Origin: Spirometra erinaceieuropaei
Lineage: Eukaryota > Platyhelminthes > Cestoda > Diphyllobothriidea > Diphyllobothriidae
Direction: 5' to 3'
Assembly (NCBI GenBank): GCA_902702965.1
Contig: CACRXP010000021.1
Span: 2,298,021-2,362,020 of the forward strand
Length of the DNA stretch: 64,000 nt
Of the stretch, positions 46,430 through 57,654 are shown piece after piece. Below the pieces are notes generated by a model that had not been told where the DNA came from, made no database searches, and saw only the letters and a program-made list of their open reading frames with translations. How positions within the stretch are numbered: the stretch's first letter is position 1; each line of letters begins with the position of its first letter. Position numbers and translations under genes: made by a program.

Positions 46430-46850
46430 CCAGTTGCCGGCTGACATCCTGCACATTGAAGCCGCTCCCGCCTCCAACTTTGTTTTAAGTTAAAATCCTG
46501 GCCAGGGAGTGTGGAGTGAGACGTCAAGGTGCGGCATCGACCACCTGCAGCCTTCCCGCCTCCGGTTTTGTTTGCCCAGATGAGAGAGGAGGGGGCGGTG
46601 CGGTAGATGCTGCGCAAGTCTACATTCACGATGAACTAAGTCAGAAGCAATTCGCCGTCCCTGCTGTCGCCTTACTGTTGAGCCCACGGTGAATATCGTA
46701 GGAAACGACGGTCGAAACTTCGTCTGCCCCCATGACGGGCCACGCGGTGTTGTCGGCAGTGCGACCCTTAAAAATGCCACAGTCTCTGTTTTCAGCCCGC
46801 TGTTGAGCACACTCTGGAGAACGTCGATCACTACGGTCAAGGTAGCCTGC
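46430..46850 (+). repeat. Dispersed repeat family R, copy
   Basis: Blocks cccagatgagagaggaggggg, gtagatgctgcgcaagtctac and gagcccacggtgaatatcgt match the units at 12.3-12.5 and 14.5-14.7 kb. A further partial repeat of the same block follows at about 46790-46850. Overlapping open frames on both strands reflect GC-rich repeat sequence. Confidence 0.55.
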
Positions 46851-47499
46851 GTGCATAAGATGTGCTTACACGCGATGACTTATGCGGCGCACGGAAGGGT
46901 CTTTAAGATGTTGGGAGCGCTAAGGACACGACTACCAGTACCAGGCTAAGGATACCAGGATAAGACAGGAGTTATGAAGGAATTAATAATCAAACGCCAA
47001 ACAACCGGACAATCCAACAGATGTCGAGCGCGTCACGTTGTGTTGTGTTCCTTCCATCCACTTAAACAAACAGGAAGTTCATGAATGATGAACAGGTGGC
47101 TAAAGGTAAGATAGCCTGGCATCTTGGCGCAGGATCATGCCTACGCACGGCCTTGCTCCGTGCTAGTCACTCAAGCTCCATTCCTGCAGAGGTGTATGGA
47201 CGGCAGGGCTGGTGGAGTAGCGCAGGCGAAAGGGAAGAGGGAGTAAAGTCGGCTCTGGCATGTTCGTCATGACGGCGCCAAGTCGCATTATTAATTATAA
47301 AAATCTGGAGGGCTTTGGAGGCTATAACGACGCGCTAAACCCGTGGCTTTGGGGACTGTCAACTGAAGTGATTAGCTGGTACTCTGTGGATGCATTTCCA
47401 TCATTACTTAGGCTAGATCCGCAAACCTGCTGTTCTATCGAGCGCAAACAGGGTCATTTCCTGCACAAGATCTTGTTTCCGGCCATTCTAACTGTACCC

Positions 47500-47620
47500 T
47501 GTCACTGGACACAGATGTGTGAGGGAAGCGAGAGTGCGATGGATGCTGTACAAGTCTGCGGTCTCAAGCCCCAGTCACGGGCATGTGCACACGGTGGACA
47601 TCGCCGTTCGTGACAGTCTG
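47500..47620 (+). repeat. Dispersed repeat family R, partial copy
   Basis: gcgatggatgctgtacaagtc followed by cacacggtggacatcgcc matches the core of family R. The 117-codon frame at 47260-47613 runs into it. Confidence 0.55.
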
Positions 47621-47739
47621 TCTGAGGAGGTGTATGACTGAGTGAGCTTGCGCGCAGGGCGTAAGTGGCACAACTTCCAAATGCTTCTGCAAATGTTCGA
47701 ATTGCAACGTCGGTTGCCAACCTTAAAATCCACCACATT

Positions 47740-48974
47740 TAGCGCGTCAGATTTCGAAAAGAAACAAGGTCAGTAAGTGTGTTCTTTAAGGTGACCATGA
47801 AAAAAATGCATCGGTAGAGTTCATATTTACGAAATGCCAGTCGTAAAATTACAAACGCCATGATTTCATATGTCTGAAAAATAAGATTTGGGCGAAAAGA
47901 GCTGTTCGTCTGCTTGATATAAATCTCCATTCGCATCAAAGATACCATCACAAAACGACTGTTTTGCTTAGAGTAAAGCATCAGACACATTTCCATGATT
48001 ATGGGATTGTGGCACCGCGATAAAAAATGTTCTCTCATCACCTTACTGTCTGCGAACCCAAACACCAAAGACCAACTCCGATTACGTGGAGAACATGTAC
48101 ATCGAAGCCTCGAAAGCCCTCCTAGAGACTGCGTCTCCTATGCAACTTCTGCAAGGCCGGCATGATAAAGAACACATGTCCCTTAGAGCAGTAGGTTCAT
48201 GTGCGAAAAGTACAAAAAGGGGATTTTTTGTATGGAAAGGCGGCAGGATCTTTAGAAACGTAATCGCGCAGTTAATTCGTTCCAAGAAGCGATCCACGCA
48301 TGAAAAAGAGTGAGAACAGGCGTAGATAACAACGCCCCAGGAGGCGAGGAAAAGTGCCAAAGGGGTCTATGTAAGTGGACATTTTTGGCGATTATTGATC
48401 ACGTGAAGCCGCCAAAGTAGCAGGTTACTGAACACACGGTTGCACAGAATGCTGGCTGAGAAGAGGTCAGACATCGAGCGGCACTTGGCACACTTGCTCG
48501 TCCTGTACAGGATCTTATGGATTTACAGTGTGTGCATCAACACCCTAGTGCCTCTGACAACAAATCGGGCGGGCTGATAATGTGGCGAACTAAACCACTT
48601 TTACATAAATTGTGATATTTTAATGTTACACGCAGACTGACGTCGAAAAGCTAGAAAATATTTGCGTATGACCATTTAATTTCAAAAATTGTGCGAAATA
48701 AATAAGTTTAGAAGCATGCTTTTTCAAAGAGATGGATGGTAACTTGTCTCCACAGATACTGATGAAAAAATGGTGGGTAAGTGTAGCTTGTAAGTCTTTC
48801 TGCGGTTATCTACCCGTATAGATTTTAGTTTGTGGAACACCCTTCGTAAATTGAATGTTTGCACCGATATTATTTTTGCCCCGACAGGTTGGCAGCTTGA
48901 CACCGATCGGTCAATTTTTCGTCTCCGATGGACCGCAGACTGGCAGGTTTCAGACACATACACGTGCTGCTGAC
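47740..48974. other. No gene recognised
   Basis: Frames at 47739-48068 minus and 48082-48360 minus show no known domain, splice context or second copy. Confidence 0.4.
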
Positions 48975-49125
48975 AGGGGCGAACAGGTGAGTTCCAGGAA
49001 ACAGTTCAGAAGACGAAGACACGATCACAGTAAAAGTAAATTAATTGGCCTGACGTTTCGGATTCTTGCTCGGAGTCATCATCCGAGACAGTCACAAATA
49101 AGGGTAATAGTGGCACAATGGTGAC
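48975..49125 (-). mobile_element. PLE pseudo-LTR, inverted and head to head with a PLE coding relic
   Basis: On the minus strand this runs gtgccactattacccttatt, hammerhead-like motif, ggccaattaattta and the ctgaactgtttcctggaact block. It is the inverted counterpart of the pseudo-LTR at 49,700-49,840, which lies at the other side of the plus-strand PLE fragment. Inverted pseudo-LTR copies at the 5' side are a known PLE feature. Confidence 0.65.
49040..49106 (-). ncRNA. Hammerhead-ribozyme-like motif, degenerate copy
   Basis: Minus strand: GTCT, CGGATGA (expected CTGATGA, one change), a weakened hairpin (actccgagcaagaatc), GAAAC, GTC, AGGCC, AATTAA. The GAAAC-GTC-AGGCC part is intact here, unlike at 16.1 kb. 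Loss of the core T should abolish cleavage. Confidence 0.35.
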
Positions 49126-49451
49126 CCGCTACTACGCCAGTAAACACCAGGAGTCGTTTGGCGGATCTGGTGCAGTTGCGGACAAAGCAACTTCGTCGGA
49201 GAAACTGAGAGATTACTCCGGACGGGGATTGCCGAGCACGCAGCAGCAGTGAGGCGGGGAGACGCTAGCTCTCAGGTGGCAGCTCATTTGACGGGACCCG
49301 GCCATATTTTCAAGTCTCCAGAAGTCTTAATCCTTGCAAAGGGCGACAGCCGCGTGTGCCGTGCGCTGCTTGTGTCATGGTTCTCAGGCCCGCAATCCAT
49401 GAACAAGTGTAATGAACTCCCGTTACCGTATTCCGTGATAAGATTTTCTGT

Positions 49452-49565
49452 NNNNNNNNNNNNNNNNNNNNNNNNNNNNNNNNNNNNNNNNNNNNNNNNN
49501 NNNNNNNNNNNNNNNNNNNNNNNNNNNNNNNNNNNNNNNNNNNNNNNNNNNNNNNNNNNNNNNNN
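49452..49565. other. Assembly gap (114 N)
   Basis: A run of undetermined bases inside a PLE copy. By comparison with 15.86-15.91 kb the true missing sequence is probably about 50 bp, so the gap length need not be real. Confidence 0.95.
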
Positions 49566-49725
49566 CCCGGTGTCAGTGAGCCAATTTGCCGAGCCATTTT
49601 CGCACCAGCATCCGATTAAGGACTCCTGCGCGGTCCGACAAGCCATCATCGTATCAGTAACGACCCCAGCGGTGATTGCGAGAGATGTTACTTATAGTAC
49701 GCATATGGTCCCACGTTCGTACGTG

Positions 49726-49734
49726 CTATAAATA
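49726..49734 (+). promoter_or_regulatory. Conserved TATA-like box in PLE pseudo-LTR
   Basis: ctataaata within acgtgctataaatactgcac, identical to the box at 16076-16084 and at the same distance from the hammerhead-like motif. Confidence 0.4.
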
Positions 49735-49757
49735 CTGCACTCCTTGTGCCACCATAA

Positions 49758-49825
49758 CCCTTATTAGCAACTGTCTGGGATGATGTCTTCGAGCGGGTAA
49801 TCCGAAACGTCAGGCCAATTAATTT
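49758..49825 (+). ncRNA. Hammerhead-ribozyme-like motif, degenerate copy
   Basis: GTCT, then GGGATGA (core CTGATGA expected), a damaged hairpin, then TCCGAAAC, GTC, AGGCC and AATTAA. The 3' half of the motif is intact; the 5' core is mutated. Confidence 0.3.
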
Positions 49826-49919
49826 CGTGTTCCAGCGATCGCATTTTATTCTTCTGCTTGCACGCGCTTCTATTGGTCCTGGAAAGGTTAGCCACTTCTC
49901 TGCGTTATTAAATCATGCG

Positions 49920-50170
49920 ATCTCGCTGAAACTGGAAGACTGCTCTGAACGTGAATTGCTGAAAACGCGGCAGCACTGCGGAGAATTGACACCAACTCTC
50001 AAGTCCGGATCTATTTGACGAGACCCAGCCACGCATTCAAGTTCGATAAGGTCGAAAGTCTCTCGAGAGGTGATAGTCACGTGAGTTGCGAGTTATTTGA
50101 GTCATGTTTCACGGGAACCCAGTCTATCAACACGTGTATTGACTTCTTCGAGTCAGCAACCACAACGGAC
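49920..50170 (+). pseudogene. PLE GIY-YIG relic, strongly decayed
   Basis: Aligns at nucleotide level with 15597-15815: gctgaaactggaagactgct (ETGR region), then gcggcagcactgcgg, and in frame RPSHAFKFDKVESLSRGDSH, then VSCELFESCFTGTQSINTC, the counterpart of GENRVGCELLESWFSGPQSIN. The GIY-YIG Tyr and the Trp of the tail are lost, and frame changes occur. It follows directly on the pseudo-LTR of the preceding copy, so tandem PLE 3' ends are likely. Confidence 0.65.
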
Positions 50171-52489
50171 CTGTTAGATTATCCACTCAACGTGGAATTG
50201 GCGTCATGCGGAACACCCGGAAGTTCTCCAGAAGAGTATTGAAAGCATGGAATCGTCTGTCTGAGGAGGTTGCTATGTCCATTTCCGTAGAATCTTGCAA
50301 GGAAAAGCTAAAGTACTATAGCGGTACGCACCACAATGCCGCCCCATCGCTCATACCGACGACCAATGTTTACGCATAATTACTGATACAACGCTACTAA
50401 AATACATAAGTATCTTTTGTTTATGGAATGCACTATTGTCTTGGTCTCTGCGCACTTATTGCCATTTAATATGGCGTTTGCAGACGTCTGAGACCGCAGT
50501 ACTTTCTCTGGGGCACATTCATGCTTAAATAAACTACTGTACAGCACATGGACGCGTTCACACATATCTGTCATTTCTGATAACTCATGAAAAGTTTGGT
50601 TATCTGTACAGATATGATATTATCATGCTATTTGTTTCATGTCCCCTTTCCCAATTTTTAATATACTTCCGCTGCTTTTAACATATAGGGAGTCCATAGG
50701 CGTACATTTAAATTTCTCTTGAATTGACTTCAAGCTGTAATGCACATAACTTCGGAAAGGGTGAAATATTACCATGTCCTAACTACAACAATAACCCTCA
50801 TATAAAACTAAGCCCTTGCCCTAATCTAAACCGTATTGCCAATCTAATCCTTATCTCAGCAGTTAACTACTAGCCCCCACCTTGACCCAAAACGTGGTCC
50901 TGACTTGCCTTACCGTTAACTTCAAATCTAGACTTAAGCCTAATCCCTAGTCCGAAGGCTAAAAGCCACCCCTGCTATAGGCGACTCCGGCTCTCATGTT
51001 TTATTTAGGGGGCCATATAGGTCAGTCCCAACTTTATTTTCCCGAAACGTTACCTGATTCCGGATATGTGGTGTTAAAATGCAGAAGCCGTGCCAGCGCC
51101 CCATTCTCCGGCTCCTGGCCGTCAGTGGACGGCCGCGACAACCGTCCTCCCTTCGGGGCACGCCGTTAACGCTTGGCCACCCCCTCAGTCTTATTCTGAG
51201 GCGTCTCTTTTCAAGCGGCACTGACTCACGGCGGCGTCCCGAAACTGGCACTATTTCACATACGTCGGCCGGCTTCGCTTGTCACCTGTGGGCCCTCGTG
51301 ATCACATACGTCTCTGAGTCAGCCAATGACGTGTCAAACACCCGGCTAATCACTTGTTTATGCCTGAGCGGTCTGCCAAGCCCGCGTAAACGAAGCAAAA
51401 CTAATCATAAACACCTCCCAATGGACGCGCCGTTCTGACCCCCCGGCATACAGGATGAATCAGCCACTCCAGCTATCCGCCCATTGTCAGTAGACTGGAC
51501 GAACTCATAATGTTATGACTAATGATGATATGGTATTCTAGAACACCGCAAAGTAAAGCAGTTAGCAGTTTGTAGGATGACATTTAGGAAATCTGATATA
51601 ACTTTGCTTTCAACAGCATTTGGACGGCAAATCTTTCTATGATCTGGCTAAATGGCAACTGTCCTTCTCAATCTAATTTGCCCGCGGCAAATCAAAGCAG
51701 AGCGCATGAACCACAGCCACCCTGGATACCGAGACAACTCCAACTCCTGTTAGAAGCAACACCTTCAGACCACTAACACATGCATGTTTTGGTTACACAG
51801 CGGAGACGGAATTCACGCAACCTCCCACTCATCGTAAGAGTAATCAAATTTGTCCAAAAAACGCCTGAATTACAAAGGCTTCTATTGGGACTGCTGTGTG
51901 TTCAAATATGTTTATTCGGAGATGCAGAGCCTTTTGCCTACTATAGTTAACTGACGCGGAAACCCGTGCTTCCCGCAGAAGTGCTGGTAGGGAACAGCAT
52001 GCATTAGGAATTAGAAATGAACGCAAAACCACTTAAAATATTAGAAACAAGAAAAACACATGGAACTAAACAAGTTAATAGAAAAGAAGGAATTTCGAAA
52101 ATTATTGGAACTGGGAAGATTAACATTAGATATGTAGGGGGGGGCAGGCGTATGCCATATTTCCTGATTATCTTGCTGCGTTTTTGTGGATACGATGTGC
52201 GGGACGTCGCTGTAGTAAACAGCTTCACTCTACCTACTGAGTAGTCATCATTAGTGATTTAATATTTTGCGGGCATTTTGAGGATACAGGTTTCGGCGAA
52301 GTTGATGAACTGTCATTTGACGTGCATTTATTGAAATGTCCGGCTTCATAAACGAAACAACGATGAGACACGCAGTGTGTGAAACTACTACAGGTAATTT
52401 TTCAGCTTTGCCGGATAAGGCGGACATCTTTGATTATTTTGTTTACAGCCCTTTTTTAACTCACTGGTGCTAGGTTTACAACCACTGGC
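50171..52489. other. No gene recognised; CCCTAA-like island and a GC-rich block
   Basis: Contains a degenerate telomere-like island (50790-50962). A GC-rich block at 50960-51440 has open frames on both strands (51079-51438 plus, 50994-51251 minus); it may be part of an element, but I recognise no domain. The rest is AT-rich and featureless. Confidence 0.4.
50790..50962 (+). repeat. Degenerate telomere-like C-rich island
   Basis: Dispersed cctaa and ccctaat words (taaccctcatataaaactaa, taatccctagtcc) over about 170 bp, much decayed. Confidence 0.4.
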
Positions 52490-52930
52490 AGGTCGACATT
52501 TCGACCATCGTTGTCGACGATGTCCTCCGCCTGTGCCACAGCAAATTAAGAACAGACACCATGAAGTGTGTGTGAATTAGTTTATAGTGGTAGTGGATTC
52601 GCACAGCATTTAACGTACTTTCTCCTTCTTCCCCGTCTCAGCTTGGCGTCAAGTTAGATTCAAGAAGACCAAAGTCGGGAGGAGACGTAGGTGTCTGGCA
52701 CGGCCTTACCCTCACGTAGGCGTACCACAAACACCTGACCAGAATTTGAACAAGCAACCAAAAATGGGTTAGAGAAAGAAAGATGACAAAAGGTACCGTG
52801 TAAACATGCTCACAACTCGTATACCCAGCAAAAATGCATGCAAAATTGCCGGCAGGAAATCAGATGCCAGAGAACTGCCAGCTCTAGTCGTGGTTTGTTA
52901 AATCACGGCTTAGCAGACGAACACAGTCCT
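52490..52930. repeat. Dispersed repeat family R, copy in the arrangement of 3760-4200
   Basis: Shares with 3760-4200 the order: ggtcgacatttcgaccatcg, gaattagtttatagtggta, the gacgtaggtgtctggcacgg-like stretch, cacctgaccagaattt and gatgccagagaactgcc. The two copies are about 48.7 kb apart in the same orientation. Confidence 0.5.
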
Positions 52931-53518
52931 CAGATCCCGATTGGAAGCTACTAATACCAAATAAGTACGCAGGAGGGGTAATTGCGTGCTTTAGTGCCAT
53001 TTGTGCATCACATGAAAAGCCTCATAACTAAATAACAGTTCTTTCAATACATTCGCGGAAAATCACGTGTAAAGAATTAGTTCTCATTCATATAGCAAAA
53101 ATGCCAGTGAAAACATTGCTAAGGATTCCCCCGTGTATGCCACGAAACGGCGTTTATATGCGGAGACTCAACGGCCGTATTCAGTAGTAAATCACTTACG
53201 TCCTGTGATATGGTAAAGGGACGGTAGCCGGTCGTTACGGGACTCACTAGTGCTGTTGGTTCTTGAGCTCTCCCTTTCTCTCTATCCTAACCAACAGTCA
53301 AAATGCGGCGCTTAATGTAAGCAGCATGAAATTGCACATTCCCGATCGTATCCAACAGGACAACGACCCCGTAGACCAGTAGGTAGGGCTATGTGCTTCC
53401 AGTCAACATGTTCACGGATGAAGCCGCAGGTGTTATGAACTTCGGAGTTGAACTTGGTTCGGAAAACAGTTAAAATCGTCTAACTCGTGTAGTTGAGACT
53501 TGCGTTTCTGATAACTCG
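52931..53518. other. No gene recognised
   Basis: No open frame, repeat or domain that I can support. Confidence 0.4.
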
Positions 53519-54021
53519 GAAGGTGAGCGCATGGAACGTTATCAGGAAAGACTTCCGGCCCGTGGAGCTTCCAATTCCTGAAAGGCCGTCGTGGGATATG
53601 TCAAGTGAAATGTCTTGACAACATTGTATAAATGTTTCGGCGCCGTATGTAGATTTTCTGCTGTTGTAAGCTTGGGAACTCCTTGTGATTGTGTTTCGTG
53701 CCAACGAGATATTGAGTATCATGCAGCAAAAATACTGCCGATCGCTGCGTTTCTGTGCCTTAAAATTTCTGTGCCTATTTTCCAATTCTCCTCTCTCTCT
53801 CTCTCTGTAGTCCCTCTGAAATGTCTAGCGCCATAGATGATGCACTAATGTGTGGATCTCTACGCAACGATTTGTACCCTTTTTTTCTAATCACTCGGAG
53901 CACTGCGGGCCTGCTCCGCAGAAACAACCGTGCCGCAACCGCATCCAGGAATGGCAGCTGCAGTCATGCCCATGGATGAGATGACGACGGATGTGGAGGA
54001 GGATATGGCACGTTCGTGTGG
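53519..54021 (+). repeat. ~0.5 kb tandem duplication, unit 1, with coding-like block
   Basis: Homologous to 54022-54562, with starts about 502 bp apart (tgtcaagtgaaat near 53599 and 54101). After a pyrimidine tract and acceptor-like ctctctctctgtag (to 53809), the frame encodes MSSAIDDALMCGSLRNDL, later GLLRRNNR. The corresponding frame of unit 2 gives TSSDTDDVGLCGPLR and GLLRRNNR but has a TAG between. A second frame shares PMDEM and EEDMA/KEDTA-SCG. This looks like an old exon that was duplicated and is now decaying. No function is recognised. Confidence 0.5.
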
Positions 54022-54562
54022 GAGTGATTGCGCAGAACGTTCTTAGGAAAGACTTTCGGACCCGTGGCGCCTCCACTGTCTGAAAGTCTGTCGAGGGATT
54101 TGTCAAGTGAAATATTTGATAACAGCGTTTAAAATGTTTCGGTATCGCATGTGGGGTTTTTGCTGTTGTAAGCTTGGAAACCCTTTTTAATTGCGTTTCT
54201 TAACAGCAAGATATTGAGTATCATGCAGCAACAATAGTGCCGATCTACGCGTTCCCTTAACAAGTATGTGTCTTTCTATCCCTCAGTCTCTCTATCTATT
54301 TTCCACTTCTCCTCCCTCTCTGTAGTAACACCAAAAACTTCCAGCGACACAGACGATGTAGGACTCTGTGGACCTCTGCGCACCGGTTTGAGGCTCCTAT
54401 TCCCAACCACTTAGAGCGCTTCCGGCCTGCTCCGTAGAAACAACCGCGTCCGTAGCCGTGTTTACGAGATCTGTTGCCTCATTGTGGATGGCAGCTGAAC
54501 GCATGCCGATGGATGAGATGGCAATGGAAACGAAGGAGGATACGGCATGTTCATGTGGTCCT
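54022..54562 (+). repeat. ~0.5 kb tandem duplication, unit 2
   Basis: Counterpart of 53519-54021, with the same acceptor-like tctccctccctctctgtag (ends 54326). The unit is slightly longer. The plus frame 54458-54679 (MDEMAMETKEDTACSCG, then an Ala-rich stretch) extends beyond the duplicated part; the Ala-rich segment comes from GC-rich codon runs and I do not trust it as a gene. Confidence 0.5.
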
Positions 54563-54719
54563 GCCACTTCTGCTTCGGCGGCGATGGCGGTGGCGGAGGA
54601 TGTCGTCGCGAGTATCGCGGCCATCCAGGAGTTTGCTAAATGTTGGCCGCACTATCCCGACTCCTCAACTGCTCTCTAGAGGCCTTGAAGGCCAAATGGT
54701 AAGTTTTCTCATCTGAAGA

Positions 54720-55879
54720 CCCCGTAGGGCGTAATCGGTTTTTGTTTTCTGTGTAGTGCCTTACGATGGTGTCGGAGGTGACTTGCAATTTTCGCTACCA
54801 TCAGATTTGTTGTCTAGGTTTCTTTTTTGGTTCGTTTTACAGAATTGGCCTCTAAGGATTTGACGCTTACTTATAAATTTAGGTTTTGTTGTTCACGAAA
54901 AGATCAGCTTTTAAAGGTTCTTATGTGAGAGCAGTCATTCCATGGGCTTTTATGTAAATACTGTCGATCGGCCCCTACAAATCTGTAAGTTCAATGTTTT
55001 CGCTCTATAGGATATAGCTAAATTATCTTTGACCCCAGCCCTGCCATCACTAGATATTGGACCTTCGTAACGAACCCAGTAATATTGTGTCATGATAATG
55101 AGTGATTTTTACTAACAGGATAATATCTACCCATTTGTGCCTGTAATGAAGCTACTAGAGATTTTGTGTTGGCTATATACAGCTCATCCGTAGGTGTTGA
55201 CTTTCGGCAACGTACAGAAAAAGTGGAAAGTGGGACATCAACCTCGCTCAGCTGGCGGGTAAAAAGCATCTCTGTCATCCATGAAGTCCACTTTCGTCGA
55301 AAATGTGCTACAAGCTTGGATGCTATGAGGTGTTTGATTAATTAACATGTGAAAAGGGAAAAACGCTCTCTTTCGCTATCATGATATCGTGATAGTTATC
55401 CCGGGCAACTCTCACATGTGTAGTTCTGATGTGATCGAGCCGTTTTGGAGAATTCATTGTAGAGTACGCGCGGAGACGCTTTAAGCGCGCGTTATTTCAC
55501 TGACAGCAGGGCGAGTTAACCTTTCTAAGCAACTGGAGCGGATTCTGCATTGGAGGCTGTGTTTTATTCTTTGTGCGTTTTGCGTTTGCCCATTGATGTT
55601 TGGTTGCTGCTGCCTGAAGCGGTCGGTATCTGTCTTGTCTCAATTTACTTCCATGCTTATCGCAAATTTTCGCTTTTTCTAGTTTTCTAACTGATGGGTT
55701 CGCACGTAACCCTACAATTTGTGCTCAATGTTGAGTTTCTATCCGAATTGCTCGACCGTGACGTCTGAAGCGTCTTAACTCACCTCTAAGAGATATCAAG
55801 CACAAAAGGGTCAGAATTGTATGAGATGTCACTCAGCCGGTGATCCCGCGATACCCAGTAAATTCCCTGACTGTACGTA
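54720..55879. other. No gene recognised
   Basis: AT-rich sequence between the tandem duplication and an FB element. I see no domain or exon. Confidence 0.4.
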
Positions 55880-56805
55880 TAATGAGTGACCGATCTCAGG
55901 AAATGTCGGCCACAATTTTGAAATGCGTCTTCGATTAAGAAGGATAACTTAGGTGGGGTTGTAGTATTGATTATCTTACGGAATAATCCTATGGTATTTC
56001 GGACTGGGCAAGATGTCCGCTTTTAAATTCATTTTTTTCAATCTGCACTAGTAACCGTATTCGAAAATGACTTCTTAAGTAGCATGCATCACGTTAATTT
56101 ATATTATGACTCGTTTGATAGGGAATCACGTCATGTTCATATTTTATAATCGAAAGAAGTGTATATTTAGGTTTTAAAAAAGTTTACAATTATTAGCTTT
56201 TTCAAGACCGTGTAATGTCCATTCATACAGCATCGTACCTGTCCATTTTCCACAGCTCCTCGTGAAATGTACAGCATAGTCCTCATCCATTGCAAAGTCT
56301 ATGCATATAATATGGCAGCTTTATAAGGGCAAAGAAAAATGTATTATTTTCTTAACGCGGACCGCATGCACCTTGTAGACTTAAATCACTAGGCGCTAAT
56401 GCGACGACGGATCAGGCTCCAAAATATTCGGGAAATAGACAACTTTTTAAAGACCTTATAGAATACCTCTTCGAGTATAAAATATAAAGATGACATGAAT
56501 CTCTTTCAAACGACTGAACAAAAGCATGTTTTTCGTGGTTTCTATGAAATATATTTGAATTTGCAAGGCTATCGAAATTTGATGGGAAAATGCATGCTAC
56601 TTAATTAGTCGTTTAATTATCAAGTACGGCTTCTACAGGATATAAAAAGGCAGTGCATCCAAAAGCCGACATTCTGTCGAATCCGAAAAATTATAGGACT
56701 ACACCGCAAGATAATCAGTATTAGAACGTCACCTAAGTAATCCTTCCTAATCAAAAACGCATTTCAGAATTTTGGCAGACATTTCATGTGATCGGTCACT
56801 CACTG
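55880..56805. mobile_element. Foldback element family FB, copy 5
   Basis: The right tip is intact: ggtcactcactg followed by TA at 56806-56807. The left tip is mutated (taatgagtgaccgatctcag). Arms mirror each other (55880-56190 and 56455-56805). The centre (56200-56450) is in inverted orientation relative to copies 1 and 3, as expected when arms recombine. Confidence 0.8.
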
Positions 56806-57360
56806 TACGCTCCAACAAGTAGGGGCTTTTTGATCCCGCCTGCCCTAGGAGGTACGTCTGTCGACTAAATTACGCTGGCTTCTCGGGTAGTGGAGAGTTT
56901 ACCTTGGGCAATAACACCTCGATTGTATCACAGACCGTATTTTGACTAAAAATGAATTGCATTGAAATGAATCCTCTTCGCAAATGCCATCTGCTCAAAT
57001 TGAAATAAATGGCTTCCTTAGGGGTCTTTTAAACTCACATGACTGAACGCCTTGATCACTTGTCCTGCTCGGGCATCATTAACTTGAATTCCCATAAGTT
57101 GAGTCTAGTTGCTACTGTTCGCTCCACTCTAAGTATTGCGGAGTTAGTTGCCTATGAACGCGAATACGCGGATACGGGGTCGCCTGCGAAATTTTCCAGT
57201 TGTACTTCAAAATAATTTTCTGATATGGCCGAAAAGATCGTACGCTGCATGAAGTGGTCAAATCACGCCTGTGGAGAAGACCCAGCGGGCGAACGCCTTA
57301 AAATGTTTGTCGCTCGGAAAGATGGTAAATATTATTTTGCAAACCAAAATAAGAGCGACA

Positions 57361-57362
57361 GC

Positions 57363-57395
<33 letters not shown>

Positions 57396-57416
57396 TACTA
57401 TTGCTGCTGCTGCTGC
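57361..57416 (+). repeat. (CTA)n/(CTG)n compound microsatellite
   Basis: agctactactactactacta, then accaccactactattgctgc and further ctg repeats. The Tyr and Cys runs in overlapping frames are a product of the repeat. Confidence 0.9.
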
Positions 57417-57654
57417 ATGGGGCAAGATCCACCCAAACCACGTTCCCGAAGTTTCCCACCAGCAAAATAATTACCGTCTCTAAAAAAGAGGGATAGATAA
57501 TTCATAAATTAGTCTTTTAGCTTCCAATGTTGCTATAAGGCGGGATGGCATGTTAACTACTTAGTTGTCTATAGTGGTTTGGTCTATGTAATTATTAAGC
57601 AAAATATTCAAATATATTCTTTAAAAACCATGAAGGAAAATATTTTTGTTTGAC

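Larger units (their letters stand above)
49165..49835 (+). pseudogene. PLE 3' part: GIY-YIG endonuclease and pseudo-LTR (lineage 2)
   Basis: From about 49165 the plus strand encodes CGQSNFVGETERLLR, then IAEHAAAVRRGDASSQVAAH, ILAKGDSRVCRALLVSWFSG and PQSMNKCNELPLPYSVIRFS. It aligns with 15570-15850 throughout. The GETGR motif reads GETER, with the Gly changed. The reading enters a 114-base run of N (49452-49565), after which the untranslated tail resumes with tgagccaatttgccgagcc, a TATA box (49726-49734) and the hammerhead-like motif (49758-49825). No RT domain is attached. It is a truncated, inactive copy. Confidence 0.8.

Noticed and set aside
49249..49731. 160-residue open frame across the N run
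   Set aside because: The middle is 114 undetermined bases, so continuity of the frame is not real evidence. Only the PLE nuclease part before the gap is supported.
57225..57483. Tyr-rich or Cys-rich small protein
   Set aside because: The residue runs come from a CTA/CTG microsatellite.
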